A stretch of DNA of 64,000 nt from Thermoplasma sp. Kam2015 (GCF_003205235.1 NZ_QJSM01000020.1:62001-126000); one strand, 5' to 3'; numbered from the stretch's first letter, positions 9,254 through 18,778 are shown. Notes: a model not told the origin generated them from the letters alone. Translations and numbers: made by a program.

Positions 9254-9808
9254 GTGATAGACTTTGACAGGCTGTATACTTTCGCATACAGCCTTGTGAT
9301 GCATTATCTCCTTGCGTTCAAGTACATTTCATACGGGTTAATATTAGGCATCTTGCTACTGAGGAAGACATATAGAACAGCCTTTGGAGGCAAGTTTTCA
9401 AGAAGATCCATATTTCTTTCCCCACTCCTGTATCTGATATTCACAGTTGCTGTTTCATTCAATATGCTGATCGTGTCAATGATCGTGTCTATTTTCGCTT
9501 TTATCCTTGGTGTCTATGTATCATTTCACACATCCAAAAGCATAATATTCTTCACAAAGAGTCAGAGGACATACTATAAGAGACCTGTATGGGTTGTCTC
9601 TGTATGGTCCCTGGCCTTCATAGGGAGGCTTACTGTGCTCTTCTTCTTTCCGGCGGTGAACGGAGACGTCTTCTCCATTCTGCTGTTCTTCGCCACCGGC
9701 CTTATAATTGGAGAGGCGGCCCATACCGTGAGGAAGCAGAAGCAGGCGACGAGCCAGACGAGGAAATTCAGACTGAGAATACCAGGCATAAGTAGACGCA
9801 AGGGATAA
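9254..9808 (+). CDS. Uncharacterised membrane protein, 4-5 TM
   Basis: A 184-residue protein starting with GTG at 9254. Hydrophobic segments lie near residues 15-35, 50-68, 70-90, 112-130 and 138-155, separated by short basic loops, and the tail is strongly basic (HTVRKQKQATSQTRKFRLR), which puts the C-terminus in the cytosol. I recognise no family with confidence. It stands alone just after a transposon scar and before the LeuA-like gene. Confidence 0.65.
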   Translation: MIDFDRLYTFAYSLVMHYLLAFKYISYGLILGILLLRKTYRTAFGGKFSRRSIFLSPLLYLIFTVAVSFNMLIVSMIVSIFAFILGVYVSFHTSKSIIFFTKSQRTYYKRPVWVVSVWSLAFIGRLTVLFFFPAVNGDVFSILLFFATGLIIGEAAHTVRKQKQATSQTRKFRLRIPGISRRKG

Positions 9809-9823
9809 AACATGTTAGATGCC

Positions 9824-9836
9824 TTATTAAAATAAT
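9824..9836 (+). promoter_or_regulatory. TATA-like box of the LeuA-like/CoA-transferase operon
   Basis: TTATTAAAATAAT is centred about 25 bases before the ATG at 9855, consistent with a leaderless start for the operon. Confidence 0.6.
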
Positions 9837-9854
9837 CACTACCAATCAATTATT

Positions 9855-10889
9855 ATGCTCACTGACGACACTCTCCGTGAAGGGCTTCAGACTCCAGGTC
9901 TTTCCTTCACCGTTGACGAGAAGATCAGGATTGCGAGGATGATCTCTGAAGCCGGTGTTAAACGTGCGCTTGTTTCATATCCATCCGCCCATGCTTCAGA
10001 GGTAGAGGTAACCGAGAAGATAGTTTCAGAAAGATTGTTCTCCGAGGTTTTCGCCCTTGGAAGAACGGTGATCGATGACATAGATGTAATAGCTCAAACT
10101 GGTGCCAACATATCTCTTCATCTTCCCTTTGGTTCCTTTGATATGGAGGATATATGCCTAAGCATCAAGCATGCAAAAAAATACGGCAGAACAGTGGAGA
10201 TAGCCATAGTGGATGTCGTTTCCTACGGCATTGATGATGTCGTGCGCATTGCGAAGAAATTTTCAGAGTGCGGTGCAGATGTTGTACAGCTTCCCGACAC
10301 CAAGGGAGCCGGAACGCCTAATAGGATGGTGAGTATCGTCAGAGAGGTCAAGAAAAATTTGGATGTGGCGGTAGAAATACACTGCCACAATGACCTAGGC
10401 CTGTCAATTGCGGAGGCCATCGCCGGAATAGACGCTGGTGCAGATCATGTTGATACTACCGTGATGGGTATCGGCGAAAGGAACGGGATAAGCGATGAAA
10501 TAACGATTGCAAGGTATCTGAACGATATAGGTATTGAGAAATACGACATCAAAGCGTTCAGAAGAGCCTACGAATATGTCTTCGATCTGATCATGAATAA
10601 AATAGGATCACGCTTCTTTATGGATAATATGCCTGTTCTTGGCAGAAACGTGGAGACGGTTACAGCAGGTACTCATGCAGGATCCTTTCCCTCAGATCAC
10701 TATTCATTCAACGTTTATGCGGGAAGGAATGCGATCAGGGCGGCCCTTTCCTCCAGAGGTATAAATGCTACCGATAGTGAGATCCGAAAGATAGTGCAGA
10801 TGGTGAAGGATCACTCCGTCATAGAAGGAAGGGCGTTTCGTCTGGACGATGTTGTAAAGATATACGGTGAGGTTCATGAGAGTTCTTGA
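9855..10889 (+). CDS. HMGL-like/LeuA-family acyl-CoA aldolase (isopropylmalate/citramalate synthase-like)
   Basis: A 344-residue TIM-barrel enzyme of the DRE-TIM family. It has the DxTLREG start (DDTLREGLQTPG), the metal-binding HCHND motif near residue 176 and the GIGERNG loop of synthases, instead of the GLGGCP loop of HMG-CoA lyase. It lacks the C-terminal allosteric domain of full LeuA/CimA (about 500 residues), so it is a short form. It condenses acetyl-CoA with a 2-oxoacid, or could run in the cleavage direction. Its 3' end overlaps the start of a class III CoA-transferase, suggesting the CoA product or substrate is passed between them. Exact substrate unknown. Confidence 0.8.
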   Translation: MLTDDTLREGLQTPGLSFTVDEKIRIARMISEAGVKRALVSYPSAHASEVEVTEKIVSERLFSEVFALGRTVIDDIDVIAQTGANISLHLPFGSFDMEDICLSIKHAKKYGRTVEIAIVDVVSYGIDDVVRIAKKFSECGADVVQLPDTKGAGTPNRMVSIVREVKKNLDVAVEIHCHNDLGLSIAEAIAGIDAGADHVDTTVMGIGERNGISDEITIARYLNDIGIEKYDIKAFRRAYEYVFDLIMNKIGSRFFMDNMPVLGRNVETVTAGTHAGSFPSDHYSFNVYAGRNAIRAALSSRGINATDSEIRKIVQMVKDHSVIEGRAFRLDDVVKIYGEVHESS

Positions 10890-11994
10890 GATAGGTCATA
10901 TAGTTGCAGGCCCAACCGCGGGTCTTCTGCTCTCAGACATGGGATTCGAGGTTATAAAGATAGAGAGGCCAGGGAGTGGCGACATAGCGAGATCTCTGAC
11001 CGGATCAAGCGCTGGAGCATTTCCATTCTACAACAGAGGAAAGAAGAGCATAACGATAGATCTCAAGAGCGAGGACGGTCGTAAAATATTCTTGAAACTT
11101 GTTTCGACGTCTTCCGTAATAATTGATAACCTTGGATACGGTGCGATGGATTCTCTGGGTCTCTCCTATGAGAGGATCGCTGATGTTAATCCACGGATAG
11201 TCTATCTTTCGATCAGAGGATATGGTGACGGCCCATATGAGAGGAGAAAGTCGCTGGATTATCCGATCGAAGTACACAGCGGTCTGGCCTACATGACGGG
11301 CCTGACCGGAAGGCCGATGAGGGTGGGCGCCTCCATCGTCGATATGGGTGCTGCTATGTTCGGCGTCATGAATGTGATGAATGCTCTGTCTGAGGTTGAA
11401 AGGACGGGCAAGGGGAAGAAGATATCGGTAGGGCTGTTTGAGACCTCTATGTTTTTTGTCGGACAGCACATCGCAACCTATCAGATAACCGGACAGGAAC
11501 TGAAACCGATAAACGAAGAAGGGTTCGCATGGGGCATATACGATTTCTTCAAGACAAAGGATCTTAAGGATGTCTTCGTTGCGGTCACCACCGACGAGCA
11601 GTGGAGGCACTTCTGCAGTGAATTTTCTCTCGATATTCAGGATAAATACCCAACCAACAAGGCAAGGTATGAGAACAGGAAATCGCTAATCCCGTATCTC
11701 CAAAACGTCATCGGACAGTATGAAGAAAGGGAATTGATCGGTAAACTGGAAAAATCCAACATTAGCTATGCTACCCTGAACAGGCCATGGGATCTCATAT
11801 CTGATGTGCATGCTTCCAGGAAGATGGCAAGAGAATCCTATAATGGTAAGGATCTTTATGTTCCCACTTCACCACTGAACACGTATCGCGAAGGTGATCC
11901 ACCTTCTCTGGGGAGAGACAATGATGAGATACTTGCTGATCTTGGATATTCCAGAGAGGAGATCGATATATTGCGAAGGAAGAACGTAATATGA
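10876..11994 (+). CDS. Class III (CaiB/BaiF) CoA-transferase
   Basis: A 372-residue enzyme of the formyl-CoA transferase family. ATG at 10876, with GGTGAGG four bases upstream inside the preceding gene, is preferred to an in-frame GTG at 10867. The N-terminus has the family's Rossmann-like start (GHIVAGPTAGLLLSDMG), and the catalytic aspartate that forms the acyl anhydride is D156 in SIVDMGAAMFG. It moves CoA between carboxylic acids, for example malate, citramalate or itaconate. It overlaps the LeuA-like gene by 14 bases and is followed by an MFS transporter, so it probably activates an imported acid. Confidence 0.88.
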   Translation: MRVLEIGHIVAGPTAGLLLSDMGFEVIKIERPGSGDIARSLTGSSAGAFPFYNRGKKSITIDLKSEDGRKIFLKLVSTSSVIIDNLGYGAMDSLGLSYERIADVNPRIVYLSIRGYGDGPYERRKSLDYPIEVHSGLAYMTGLTGRPMRVGASIVDMGAAMFGVMNVMNALSEVERTGKGKKISVGLFETSMFFVGQHIATYQITGQELKPINEEGFAWGIYDFFKTKDLKDVFVAVTTDEQWRHFCSEFSLDIQDKYPTNKARYENRKSLIPYLQNVIGQYEERELIGKLEKSNISYATLNRPWDLISDVHASRKMARESYNGKDLYVPTSPLNTYREGDPPSLGRDNDEILADLGYSREEIDILRRKNVI

Positions 11995-12082
11995 AATATA
12001 TTAAATTGTTATCTATTGATTTTGAAATAATTATAACATGTTAGATCGATAATTTATGATGTGGGTAAAACATTAACATATC

Positions 12083-13450
12083 ATGGTCGAGGAAAAGAAA
12101 TATACGGGTAGCGTCTCAGATAGGCTAGAAAGGCTGCCATTTGGGACGCCCCAGAGAAATTTTCTGCTCATGGTGACGGGAGGGGAATGGGCAGAAACGC
12201 TGATGCTGCTTGGAAACGGTGCGATACTTGCGCTTGTGGCCACCGTCCTTCACTTCAGCCATGTGCTGGCTACACTGGTTGTGCCTACCTCTTTCTTCCT
12301 TGGCGAATTCATCGGCAGTATATTCTTCGGCTGGCTCGGGGATCAGAAGGGAAGGAGGACGGTGTTTCTGTACAATCTTCTGGTATTCTCCGTTGGCATG
12401 ATTTTGGCCGGCCTGATGTCTTCAGCCATATTGATAGCTGTGTTCGTCTTCATAGGAGGAATCGGTGTGGGCGGTGAGTTCCCGATAGTTGACACGTTCA
12501 CAACTGAGATGATGCCGGGAAGAGAACGTGGAAAGAGACTGGCCACCGTATACACCATAGCTGTTACCGCAGGTCCGGTGATCGCATTTCTGGTCTATGA
12601 GATGAAGGTGATAGCGCCACCGTTCTATTCGTGGAGGATAATATTCTGGTTCATGGGTATAGTGGGCATAGCTATATGGGCGGTGCGTACGAGACTAAGT
12701 GAATCCCCGAGATGGCTTGAGGTTCATGGCAAATACGATGAAGCCGATAAGATCGTCAGTAACTGGGAAGAGAGGATCATGAAGGAGAAGAACATGGCGA
12801 AACTCCCTGATGTCAGGGAAAGCACGGATATTTCACCTAAGAAATCGAGGTACAGAGACATATTTGCTCCGGACATAAGGAGCAGAACCATAATGATGCT
12901 CATATTCCAGTTCTTCCAGAGTGGAATATTCTATGGGTTCGTTTCTCTTGCTCCTCTGTTCCTTCTAGCCAAGGGCATATCGCTGGTGCACACGCTTGAG
13001 TTCACATTCCTGATCTATTCTGGATTCTTCTTCGGTAGCATCTTCAACATCTTCATAATAGACAAAGTTGAGAGGAAATGGGGGATCATAACCAGCGCAC
13101 TGGTTGCCGGCGTAGTAGGTACTCTGTTCGCCATAGAGGCAAACGTCGTTGCCGTTATCATACTCGGTTTTATCGTTACGTTCACATTATGGAACTTCTC
13201 AAACTTCTTCCACACCTATCAGGCAGAGATATTTCCAACAAGGGTCAGGCCAACCGCCGCTGGAACGGTTTACAGCGTGAGCCGTATATCCACCTCCATA
13301 CTGGTGCCAATAATAACTGCGTTCTTCCTGCCGCATGGAGTCCTCGCATCGTTCGGTATAATATGGGTCTTCATTATCATAGTGGTGCTTGACCTCGCAA
13401 TTCTCGGACCGAAAGCATCCAGGCTCCGCGTTGAGCAGATCGCGTCGTGA
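12083..13450 (+). CDS. MFS transporter of the sugar/metabolite:H+ symporter type
   Basis: A 455-residue 12-TM transporter. The loop 2-3 signature is FGWLGDQKGRR, and the TM4-5 region reads GIGVGGEFPIVDTFTTEMMP with RERGKR, as in aromatic- and dicarboxylate-transporting MFS groups (AAHS, MHS, NiaP-like). A cytosolic loop of about 60 residues separates the halves. It follows the LeuA-like and CoA-transferase genes on the same strand after an 88-bp AT-rich gap that may hold its own promoter, so import of the carboxylic acid used by that module is a reasonable inference. Confidence 0.85.
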   Translation: MVEEKKYTGSVSDRLERLPFGTPQRNFLLMVTGGEWAETLMLLGNGAILALVATVLHFSHVLATLVVPTSFFLGEFIGSIFFGWLGDQKGRRTVFLYNLLVFSVGMILAGLMSSAILIAVFVFIGGIGVGGEFPIVDTFTTEMMPGRERGKRLATVYTIAVTAGPVIAFLVYEMKVIAPPFYSWRIIFWFMGIVGIAIWAVRTRLSESPRWLEVHGKYDEADKIVSNWEERIMKEKNMAKLPDVRESTDISPKKSRYRDIFAPDIRSRTIMMLIFQFFQSGIFYGFVSLAPLFLLAKGISLVHTLEFTFLIYSGFFFGSIFNIFIIDKVERKWGIITSALVAGVVGTLFAIEANVVAVIILGFIVTFTLWNFSNFFHTYQAEIFPTRVRPTAAGTVYSVSRISTSILVPIITAFFLPHGVLASFGIIWVFIIIVVLDLAILGPKASRLRVEQIAS

Positions 13451-13522
13451 AGATATAGTTCTTCAAAAATTTTTTATCTCTTTATTTCCATAATTTTTGA
13501 AGCGTAGATATTTTTTTAAATT
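13451..13522 (+). terminator. T-rich terminator region between convergent genes
   Basis: Directly after the MFS stop the plus strand carries several T-runs, including six and seven T in a row, the usual archaeal terminator signal without a hairpin. The opposing regulator gene ends at 13523. Confidence 0.45.
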
Positions 13523-14173
13523 TCAGTGCCAGAATAGCATCTTCATTATCTTCTTCTCTGCATTTCTAAGGTGATATAGAGCCGTCGGCTTGGCCATCTT
13601 CAAGTAAGCAGCTAGATTGGAGAGATCATTACCTCTTGGCCATGAAAAATAACCCATCCTGTATGCGTTTAAAAGAACGTTCTTTTCGGTATCTGTCAGA
13701 TCGAACATTATATCGGACATGCTGGAAGCCATTATGGCTGGTATTGAAATGGATGCCTCCAGCCTCATGGAATCAAAGCTTTCAATATGATTGTATCTTG
13801 ATACCGCATCAAGTATCGCATCTACCTTCTCCTTATCCAGTACGAGGACCTGAAATACTTCTACCCCATCGTTTGCGAGCAACGGATAGATGGGCATGCC
13901 TCCATTCTTTTCTATAGATCCCATTATACCATGGGAAATCTTCCGGCCGATGATCAGGCTGTATTTTTTCTGTCTGGATATATTTAGAGAGTTGAAATCC
14001 TTGATCAGATGGCCCTTGAGCCCTGGTATGTCATCAGACCTGGTTATGGCCACAACGGAATTCATTTTGAAATCCTCCGTGAGCACATTGAGGATGAATA
14101 GCTTCGACTGGGTATTGTAAGCTGCATCGGACAATCCGCATTCGCTGGAGATGCTGAAGGTAAGATAATACAT
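13523..14173 (-). CDS. HTH_10 (bacterio-opsin activator-type) transcription regulator
   Basis: A 216-residue protein. The last 60 residues are a clear HTH_10 domain: LTDTEKNVLLNAYRMGYFSW followed by a helix-turn-helix around LSNLAAYLKMAKPTALYHL. The N-terminal 150 residues are a sensing domain without an obvious ligand motif. It lies between the LeuA-like/CoA-transferase/MFS genes and the LeuD/LeuC pair, and a TATA-like box lies 23 bases before its ATG. Control of the flanking acid-metabolism genes is inferred from position. Confidence 0.85.
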   Translation of the reverse strand: MYYLTFSISSECGLSDAAYNTQSKLFILNVLTEDFKMNSVVAITRSDDIPGLKGHLIKDFNSLNISRQKKYSLIIGRKISHGIMGSIEKNGGMPIYPLLANDGVEVFQVLVLDKEKVDAILDAVSRYNHIESFDSMRLEASISIPAIMASSMSDIMFDLTDTEKNVLLNAYRMGYFSWPRGNDLSNLAAYLKMAKPTALYHLRNAEKKIMKMLFWH

Positions 14174-14190
14174 ATAAATACAATCATCAT

Positions 14191-14202
14191 TCTATATTTA
14201 AG
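14191..14202 (-). promoter_or_regulatory. TATA-like box of the HTH_10 regulator
   Basis: On the minus strand CTTAAATATAG is centred about 24 bases before the ATG at 14173. Confidence 0.5.
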
Positions 14203-14304
14203 CTTTGGTAAATTTATTAATCAAAATTCAGATGAGGGCATATCCGGTCATATGAGATTTCGTGCATCGATAAACGTATAGTAAAACGTCTTCGTTCGAT
14301 TTTA

Positions 14305-14790
14305 TCATTTCATTCCAAGTTTCATTTTTATGAAGTTTACCATGCCACCTTCAGCCAGTATCTCCGAAAGTGGACCTGACGGTCCTGCAAACAATGCGAT
14401 TATGTTCCCGGAATCATCGTATAGCTTTCCCGATTTGATATCGTAATTAACAATATCTCCATCCTTTATGCCATTCATATCCTTTATGATACCCAGCGGA
14501 AGCCCTATATTTATGGAGTTACGGAAGAATATCCTGGCAAATGATCTGGCCAGAATCAGGCTTATTCCAACATCTTTCAGTACGGCAGGAGCCTGTTCCC
14601 TTGAAGAACCGTATCCAAAATTCCTGCCCGCCACGATTATGTCTCCGGGTCTAGCGAGTGTATGAAAATCTGGCCTTACGGCCTCCAGGACATGATCCCT
14701 CAATGCAGGAATACCCAGATGCAGGTATCCAGCTGGAGCGATGACATCAGTATCGATGTTGTCACCGATCAGAAATACCCTACCCTTCAT
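14305..14790 (-). CDS. Isopropylmalate isomerase/homoaconitase-type small subunit (LeuD-like)
   Basis: A 161-residue swivel-domain subunit. IDTDVIAPAGYLHLG near the N-terminus is the substrate-recognition loop, and GRNFGYGSSREQAP carries the Ser-Arg pair that binds the substrate carboxylate. The loop reads YLHL, whereas Methanocaldococcus homologues show YLRT or YLVY, so the substrate may differ from isopropylmalate. Its ATG overlaps the stop of the large-subunit gene (ATGA), assuring paired synthesis. With the large subunit it forms a 4Fe-4S hydro-lyase moving a hydroxyl group on a C5-C7 carboxylic acid. Confidence 0.88.
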   Translation of the reverse strand: MKGRVFLIGDNIDTDVIAPAGYLHLGIPALRDHVLEAVRPDFHTLARPGDIIVAGRNFGYGSSREQAPAVLKDVGISLILARSFARIFFRNSINIGLPLGIIKDMNGIKDGDIVNYDIKSGKLYDDSGNIIALFAGPSGPLSEILAEGGMVNFIKMKLGMK

Positions 14791-16046
14791 AATGATACCT
14801 CCGGGTCTATGATCCTTCCATCAAGAGCCGCGGCGGCTGCAACATAGGTGTTGGCCAGATACACTCTCGATTCAGAGCTTCCCATCCTCCCCTTGAAATT
14901 TCTGTTCGTGTTTGATATTGCGGTTTCTCCATCACCGAGGACGCCCATATGCAGACCTGCGCATGCACCACAGTTTGGAGGTGATATGACAGCACCAGCA
15001 TCAAGGAAAATATCTATAAGCCCCTCATTTAAAGCCTGCTTGTAAACGTTTCTGGAACCTGGCACTATTATGAGCTTGACGTTTTTTGCCACCGTTCTAT
15101 TTCTCAATATTTCAGCAGCCTCACGAAGGTCCGTTATTGTACCATTCGCACAGTTGCCTATGTACACCTGATCGACCCTAACGCCAACGTATTTCTTAAC
15201 ATCATGGACATTTGCAGGGGAGTACGGTATAGCAATTTGAGGTCCGAGGGAATCAAGATCGACGTCCACTCTCTGTGCAAAATGAGCTCCTTCATCCGAT
15301 CTGACATCTCTCAGATCTTCCTCATCGATATCGAAGAATCTGCCCACAAGTTTATCTGGTTCTATCATCCCGGCCTTGGCGCCAGCTTCAACGGTCATAT
15401 TTGCTATGGCCATCCTCTGATCGATCGAAAGATGCCCTATGGCTTCCCCGTGGAATTCCATGGACATGTAGTTTGCTCCATCTTCCCTGAGAATCTTCAG
15501 CACGTTGAGGATTATGTCTTTACCAGATACATATTTTCTAAGTCTTCCTTTAAGATCTATCATGATGCTTTCCGGAACAAGGAACCAGTTCTTTCCCAGC
15601 GCCATGATCGCGGAAACATCGGTTATTCCCATGCCGACGCCCATGCATCCAACGGCGCCCAACGTCACCGTGTGCGAATCAGTTCCCACCGCAAGATCGC
15701 CAGGCCTTACCAGCTTCTTCTCTATCAGAACAGTATGTTCTATCCCTTCGCCTCCCTGTATGAAGGCAAATCCATTTTCCTCAGCGTATTCCCTTATTAT
15801 GTTTACGTTGTTTGCACTTGGTACATCCTTAGGGGGATATATGTGATCCACTATGAATATGAGCTTCCCCCCGTAATTGATCTTCGCTATGCCCATTCTT
15901 CTTATCACCGATAGGGCTACAGGGCCCATGAGATCGTTCAGATAGACAACATCAGGAACAGCCCAGACGTAATCACCAGCTATTGAACTTCTTCCGGCCG
16001 CGCGGCCCAGTATTTTCTCAGCCATGGTCTTCGGATGATCTGACAT
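14787..16046 (-). CDS. Isopropylmalate isomerase/homoaconitase-type large subunit (LeuC-like)
   Basis: A 419-residue aconitase-superfamily subunit of archaeal LeuC length. The three Fe-S ligands are visible in the GNCANGTITD segment and in PPNCGACAGLH (two Cys); catalytic residues lie in GTDSHTVTLGA. It overlaps the small-subunit gene by four bases. Roles consistent with the family are leucine synthesis, or conversion of citraconate, citramalate or homocitrate. Its position beside a short LeuA-like enzyme, a CoA-transferase and an MFS transporter suggests a dedicated acid pathway rather than an ordinary leu operon, since no leuB is present. Confidence 0.9.
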   Translation of the reverse strand: MSDHPKTMAEKILGRAAGRSSIAGDYVWAVPDVVYLNDLMGPVALSVIRRMGIAKINYGGKLIFIVDHIYPPKDVPSANNVNIIREYAEENGFAFIQGGEGIEHTVLIEKKLVRPGDLAVGTDSHTVTLGAVGCMGVGMGITDVSAIMALGKNWFLVPESIMIDLKGRLRKYVSGKDIILNVLKILREDGANYMSMEFHGEAIGHLSIDQRMAIANMTVEAGAKAGMIEPDKLVGRFFDIDEEDLRDVRSDEGAHFAQRVDVDLDSLGPQIAIPYSPANVHDVKKYVGVRVDQVYIGNCANGTITDLREAAEILRNRTVAKNVKLIIVPGSRNVYKQALNEGLIDIFLDAGAVISPPNCGACAGLHMGVLGDGETAISNTNRNFKGRMGSSESRVYLANTYVAAAAALDGRIIDPEVSL

Positions 16047-16173
16047 AGCAAGTCAACTCTGATTAATAATGGTAAAATGATGTAATAAATGTTGTTCAAA
16101 ATAATCTGAGACGATGCCTCGGATCTATACTGATCATTGTATAATCTCTTGAAATGGTTGATCCCCTGGGATT

Positions 16174-17061
16174 TTATTTATAATTCCGATCATTTCGGTA
16201 ATGATCCTGAAGAATGAGATGATAGTATTCGCGGAGGCCGTCCCCGGTCTCTATCCTATCAATACCCAAATGGAGACGGCGTGCGAGCTCCAATGCATCG
16301 ATCGAATTTTCATCCAGTCCGAATACGAGATAATTACCGATATTTCTGCAACCTTCAACGCGATCAGAGACGAGTTCGGATCTTATCTTGAAAATTCTTC
16401 TGTTTCTGTATTGTGTGGCATCAGATTCAATTTTGCCATCAATAAGGATGAATATGCGATCGCATAGATCTCTGAATTGATCAGGATCGTGGAAGGTTGA
16501 AAGAACAACCATGCCCATATCCTTTGCCTTTCGTAGAAAATCCAATATCAGATTCGCATTATATGCGTCAACGCCGTTCAACGGTTCATCGAGGACAACG
16601 ACCTTCGGATATCCAATGAAGGCTGATAGGATGGCAAAACGCTGCTTCATTCCTTGCGATAGCGTTCCATATCTCCTATCCAGGAGATCGCACAGATTTG
16701 CGGTGATGCACAGAGATCGAAGATTCTCATCGATTTCAGAATCGGAAAGGCCGCGCATGAGTCCGATGAACCTTGCAATATTTGAGATCCTAAGATAGGA
16801 GGGGAATTCAGGTGTTTCAACGATCCCGCTAGCATGTTGACCGCCGTATCCGAATTGGACGCATTTGCCCATTATCGATACTGTTCCGTAGTCTGGTCGG
16901 ATGAGTCCAAGTATTATCTTAAGCAGAGTGGATTTCCCTGCGCCATTTGGACCCATCATGCCGTAGAAACCAGGTTCATCGATTTCGATCGAGACACCGT
17001 TCAGAGCTGCTGTCTTTCCTATAGTTTTCTTCACGTCTCTAAGCTCAAGGATCGCGGTCAT
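16174..17061 (-). CDS. ABC transporter ATP-binding protein
   Basis: A 295-residue ATPase. Walker A is GPNGAGKST, the signature is LSQGMKQRFAI, Walker B is VVVLDEP, and the switch His is in STFHDP. The start at 17061 overlaps the permease stop (ATGA); an in-frame ATG at 17112 would add 17 unrelated residues. The tail beyond about residue 210 resembles those of ABC-2 exporters. It is the last gene of a four-gene operon with a permease, a membrane-anchored protein and a giant surface protein, and powers export or membrane remodelling for them. Confidence 0.92.
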   Translation of the reverse strand: MTAILELRDVKKTIGKTAALNGVSIEIDEPGFYGMMGPNGAGKSTLLKIILGLIRPDYGTVSIMGKCVQFGYGGQHASGIVETPEFPSYLRISNIARFIGLMRGLSDSEIDENLRSLCITANLCDLLDRRYGTLSQGMKQRFAILSAFIGYPKVVVLDEPLNGVDAYNANLILDFLRKAKDMGMVVLSTFHDPDQFRDLCDRIFILIDGKIESDATQYRNRRIFKIRSELVSDRVEGCRNIGNYLVFGLDENSIDALELARRLHLGIDRIETGDGLREYYHLILQDHYRNDRNYK

Positions 17062-17921
17062 GTGATATCCCTCCACGAATATATGGATATGGAGATCGTC
17101 AGGAAAATGCATGTATAAACGACCAGTGTGAACGCCTGCAGAAAGAGATAGGTGAACGGTTCAGGTGCAATCGTTCCTGGATTTCCAAAGGGGAGCAAAT
17201 TCACGTTGGAATAGATTCCGGATATGGCTGAAACATCGTTATTTATCAGGAACAAGGGCGATGGCATGCCGAACAGGTCAAACGCCAGATCCAGGGAGGA
17301 AAGTATGACGAAGTATGAGGTGAACACGATGATGACAGAGACCAGTACTCTGGATGTGGCCATGGCAGCGGACAGCGTGACTGCAGATATCGCAAGTACG
17401 ATGAGAAATACGAACAGTATGGAAATGTACGCCTGTGTTGGCGGAAGCGTCCTGGATCCGCCGGATACAGAGGCTACACTGAAAAGGAAGTACACAATAA
17501 CCACGGCATAAGATAAGAATGCGCTTGCTGCGTATCTTGAAAGTACGTCTAAATAGCGTGGGACGGGAAGGGATCCAAGAAGGTATCTGGTTCTGCTCTC
17601 CTGATTTCCCGCAGCTATGAAGGCCGTTATCATGGAAGTAACGAAGACAATGATCGCTTGATATGGTATTGACCACAGATAGTATGAGATGAGTATGTGT
17701 TCCGAACCGTTTATTCTGTGCAGTATATATGAAGCGCTTCTGATTGGAAAATCCGAAGAATAAGATATGGAGAAGTTGATATACGCCATGATGGCTGAGA
17801 TTATGACGATCAATACGACGGAGATGTGGAATATCCTGGAGGAGTATGTTTCGTTCAGATAGAATCTAGTCAGATGTATGAACTTCGATATATTTGAAGA
17901 ACGTATTCGTCTGGAGATCAT
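17058..17921 (-). CDS. ABC-2 type permease
   Basis: A 287-residue protein with about six hydrophobic helices: one near residues 28-48, then pairs around 100-135, 140-170, 180-215 and a last at 255-280. The length and helix pattern fit ABC-2 permeases. It overlaps both neighbours by four bases (ATGA), so the order surface protein - anchored protein - permease - ATPase is one translationally coupled unit. The substrate is not evident. Confidence 0.8.
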   Translation of the reverse strand: MISRRIRSSNISKFIHLTRFYLNETYSSRIFHISVVLIVIISAIMAYINFSISYSSDFPIRSASYILHRINGSEHILISYYLWSIPYQAIIVFVTSMITAFIAAGNQESRTRYLLGSLPVPRYLDVLSRYAASAFLSYAVVIVYFLFSVASVSGGSRTLPPTQAYISILFVFLIVLAISAVTLSAAMATSRVLVSVIIVFTSYFVILSSLDLAFDLFGMPSPLFLINNDVSAISGIYSNVNLLPFGNPGTIAPEPFTYLFLQAFTLVVYTCIFLTISISIYSWRDIT

Positions 17922-18763
17922 AATACATTACCATTTCTGTACTGCTGGATGAGGTTCCAGTATGAGGACAGGAATGACAGGAAGGAATAGAATGAACCCG
18001 AGAATATGATCTCTATGGTCGATTGACCGATCGTTTTCATCGGCAACGGAGGTACCATATATTGCAGAAGCAGCAGCTGGTAGTATTCCATGAATTTTGT
18101 CATATTGCCTGTGGATGTAAAGTGTATGAATAAATAGGTTCGATCTGCAGTGTGATTCACTCCGACTGACGCTATGCCATTTCCGACATAATTGAGGAAT
18201 ATGGATATCCCTGCGCTTTTGTTGAGATCGCTTAATGTCTCCGACGATCCATTTATGCCCATGCGATATGAATATATGGCTGACTCCACCGCGGATAGAT
18301 TGCCCATAACCACATTTCCATCGATGTTATCTGATATATAGATTCTCTCGATGTGTGGTCCATTGTTATTCCAGCTCAACAGATCTATGGCTCTGATCTC
18401 GTTCTCAGATAGGTTCTTCAAAGAAATATTCGATATGCTGAATATCTCTATATTCATATATGTGGAGAATAAACTGACCGTTATGTTTCCCATGCTCATG
18501 TATCCGGAGAGCTTTGCCCTTGCCAGGATCAGATCGGTTATGCTGTACGGCAGAATGAGACCCAAACTCCCGTTCCTGACGAACGCATATACCTGTTGAT
18601 GATCCTCGTTCAGGAATATGAGTGAGGTATCGTTCGTAGGGATCAGAGATTGTGGGCTTAGATTTCGCATGTAATGGTAATTGTCAACCACCACCGCTTC
18701 TGCTGTGATGGTGGTCGTAACCACTGCCAGTGTGATGATGGTCATCGCTAGCCTGCTCAGCAT
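17918..18763 (-). CDS. Membrane-anchored extracytoplasmic protein of the ABC operon
   Basis: A 281-residue protein with an N-terminal signal/anchor (MLSRLAMTIITLAVVTTTIT) and an otherwise polar, N-glycosylation-sequon-rich body (NDTS, NGS, NITV, NKS, NHT), as expected outside the cell. I recognise no domain. It lies between the giant surface protein and the permease, overlaps the permease start by four bases, and is probably an accessory or binding subunit of the exporter. Confidence 0.65.
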   Translation of the reverse strand: MLSRLAMTIITLAVVTTTITAEAVVVDNYHYMRNLSPQSLIPTNDTSLIFLNEDHQQVYAFVRNGSLGLILPYSITDLILARAKLSGYMSMGNITVSLFSTYMNIEIFSISNISLKNLSENEIRAIDLLSWNNNGPHIERIYISDNIDGNVVMGNLSAVESAIYSYRMGINGSSETLSDLNKSAGISIFLNYVGNGIASVGVNHTADRTYLFIHFTSTGNMTKFMEYYQLLLLQYMVPPLPMKTIGQSTIEIIFSGSFYSFLSFLSSYWNLIQQYRNGNVL

Positions 18764-18778
18764 CTATGCTACACCAGC

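Noticed and set aside
15204-15914. A 236-codon open frame on the plus strand
   Set aside because: It is entirely antisense to the conserved LeuC-like gene, has no family resemblance and no promoter.
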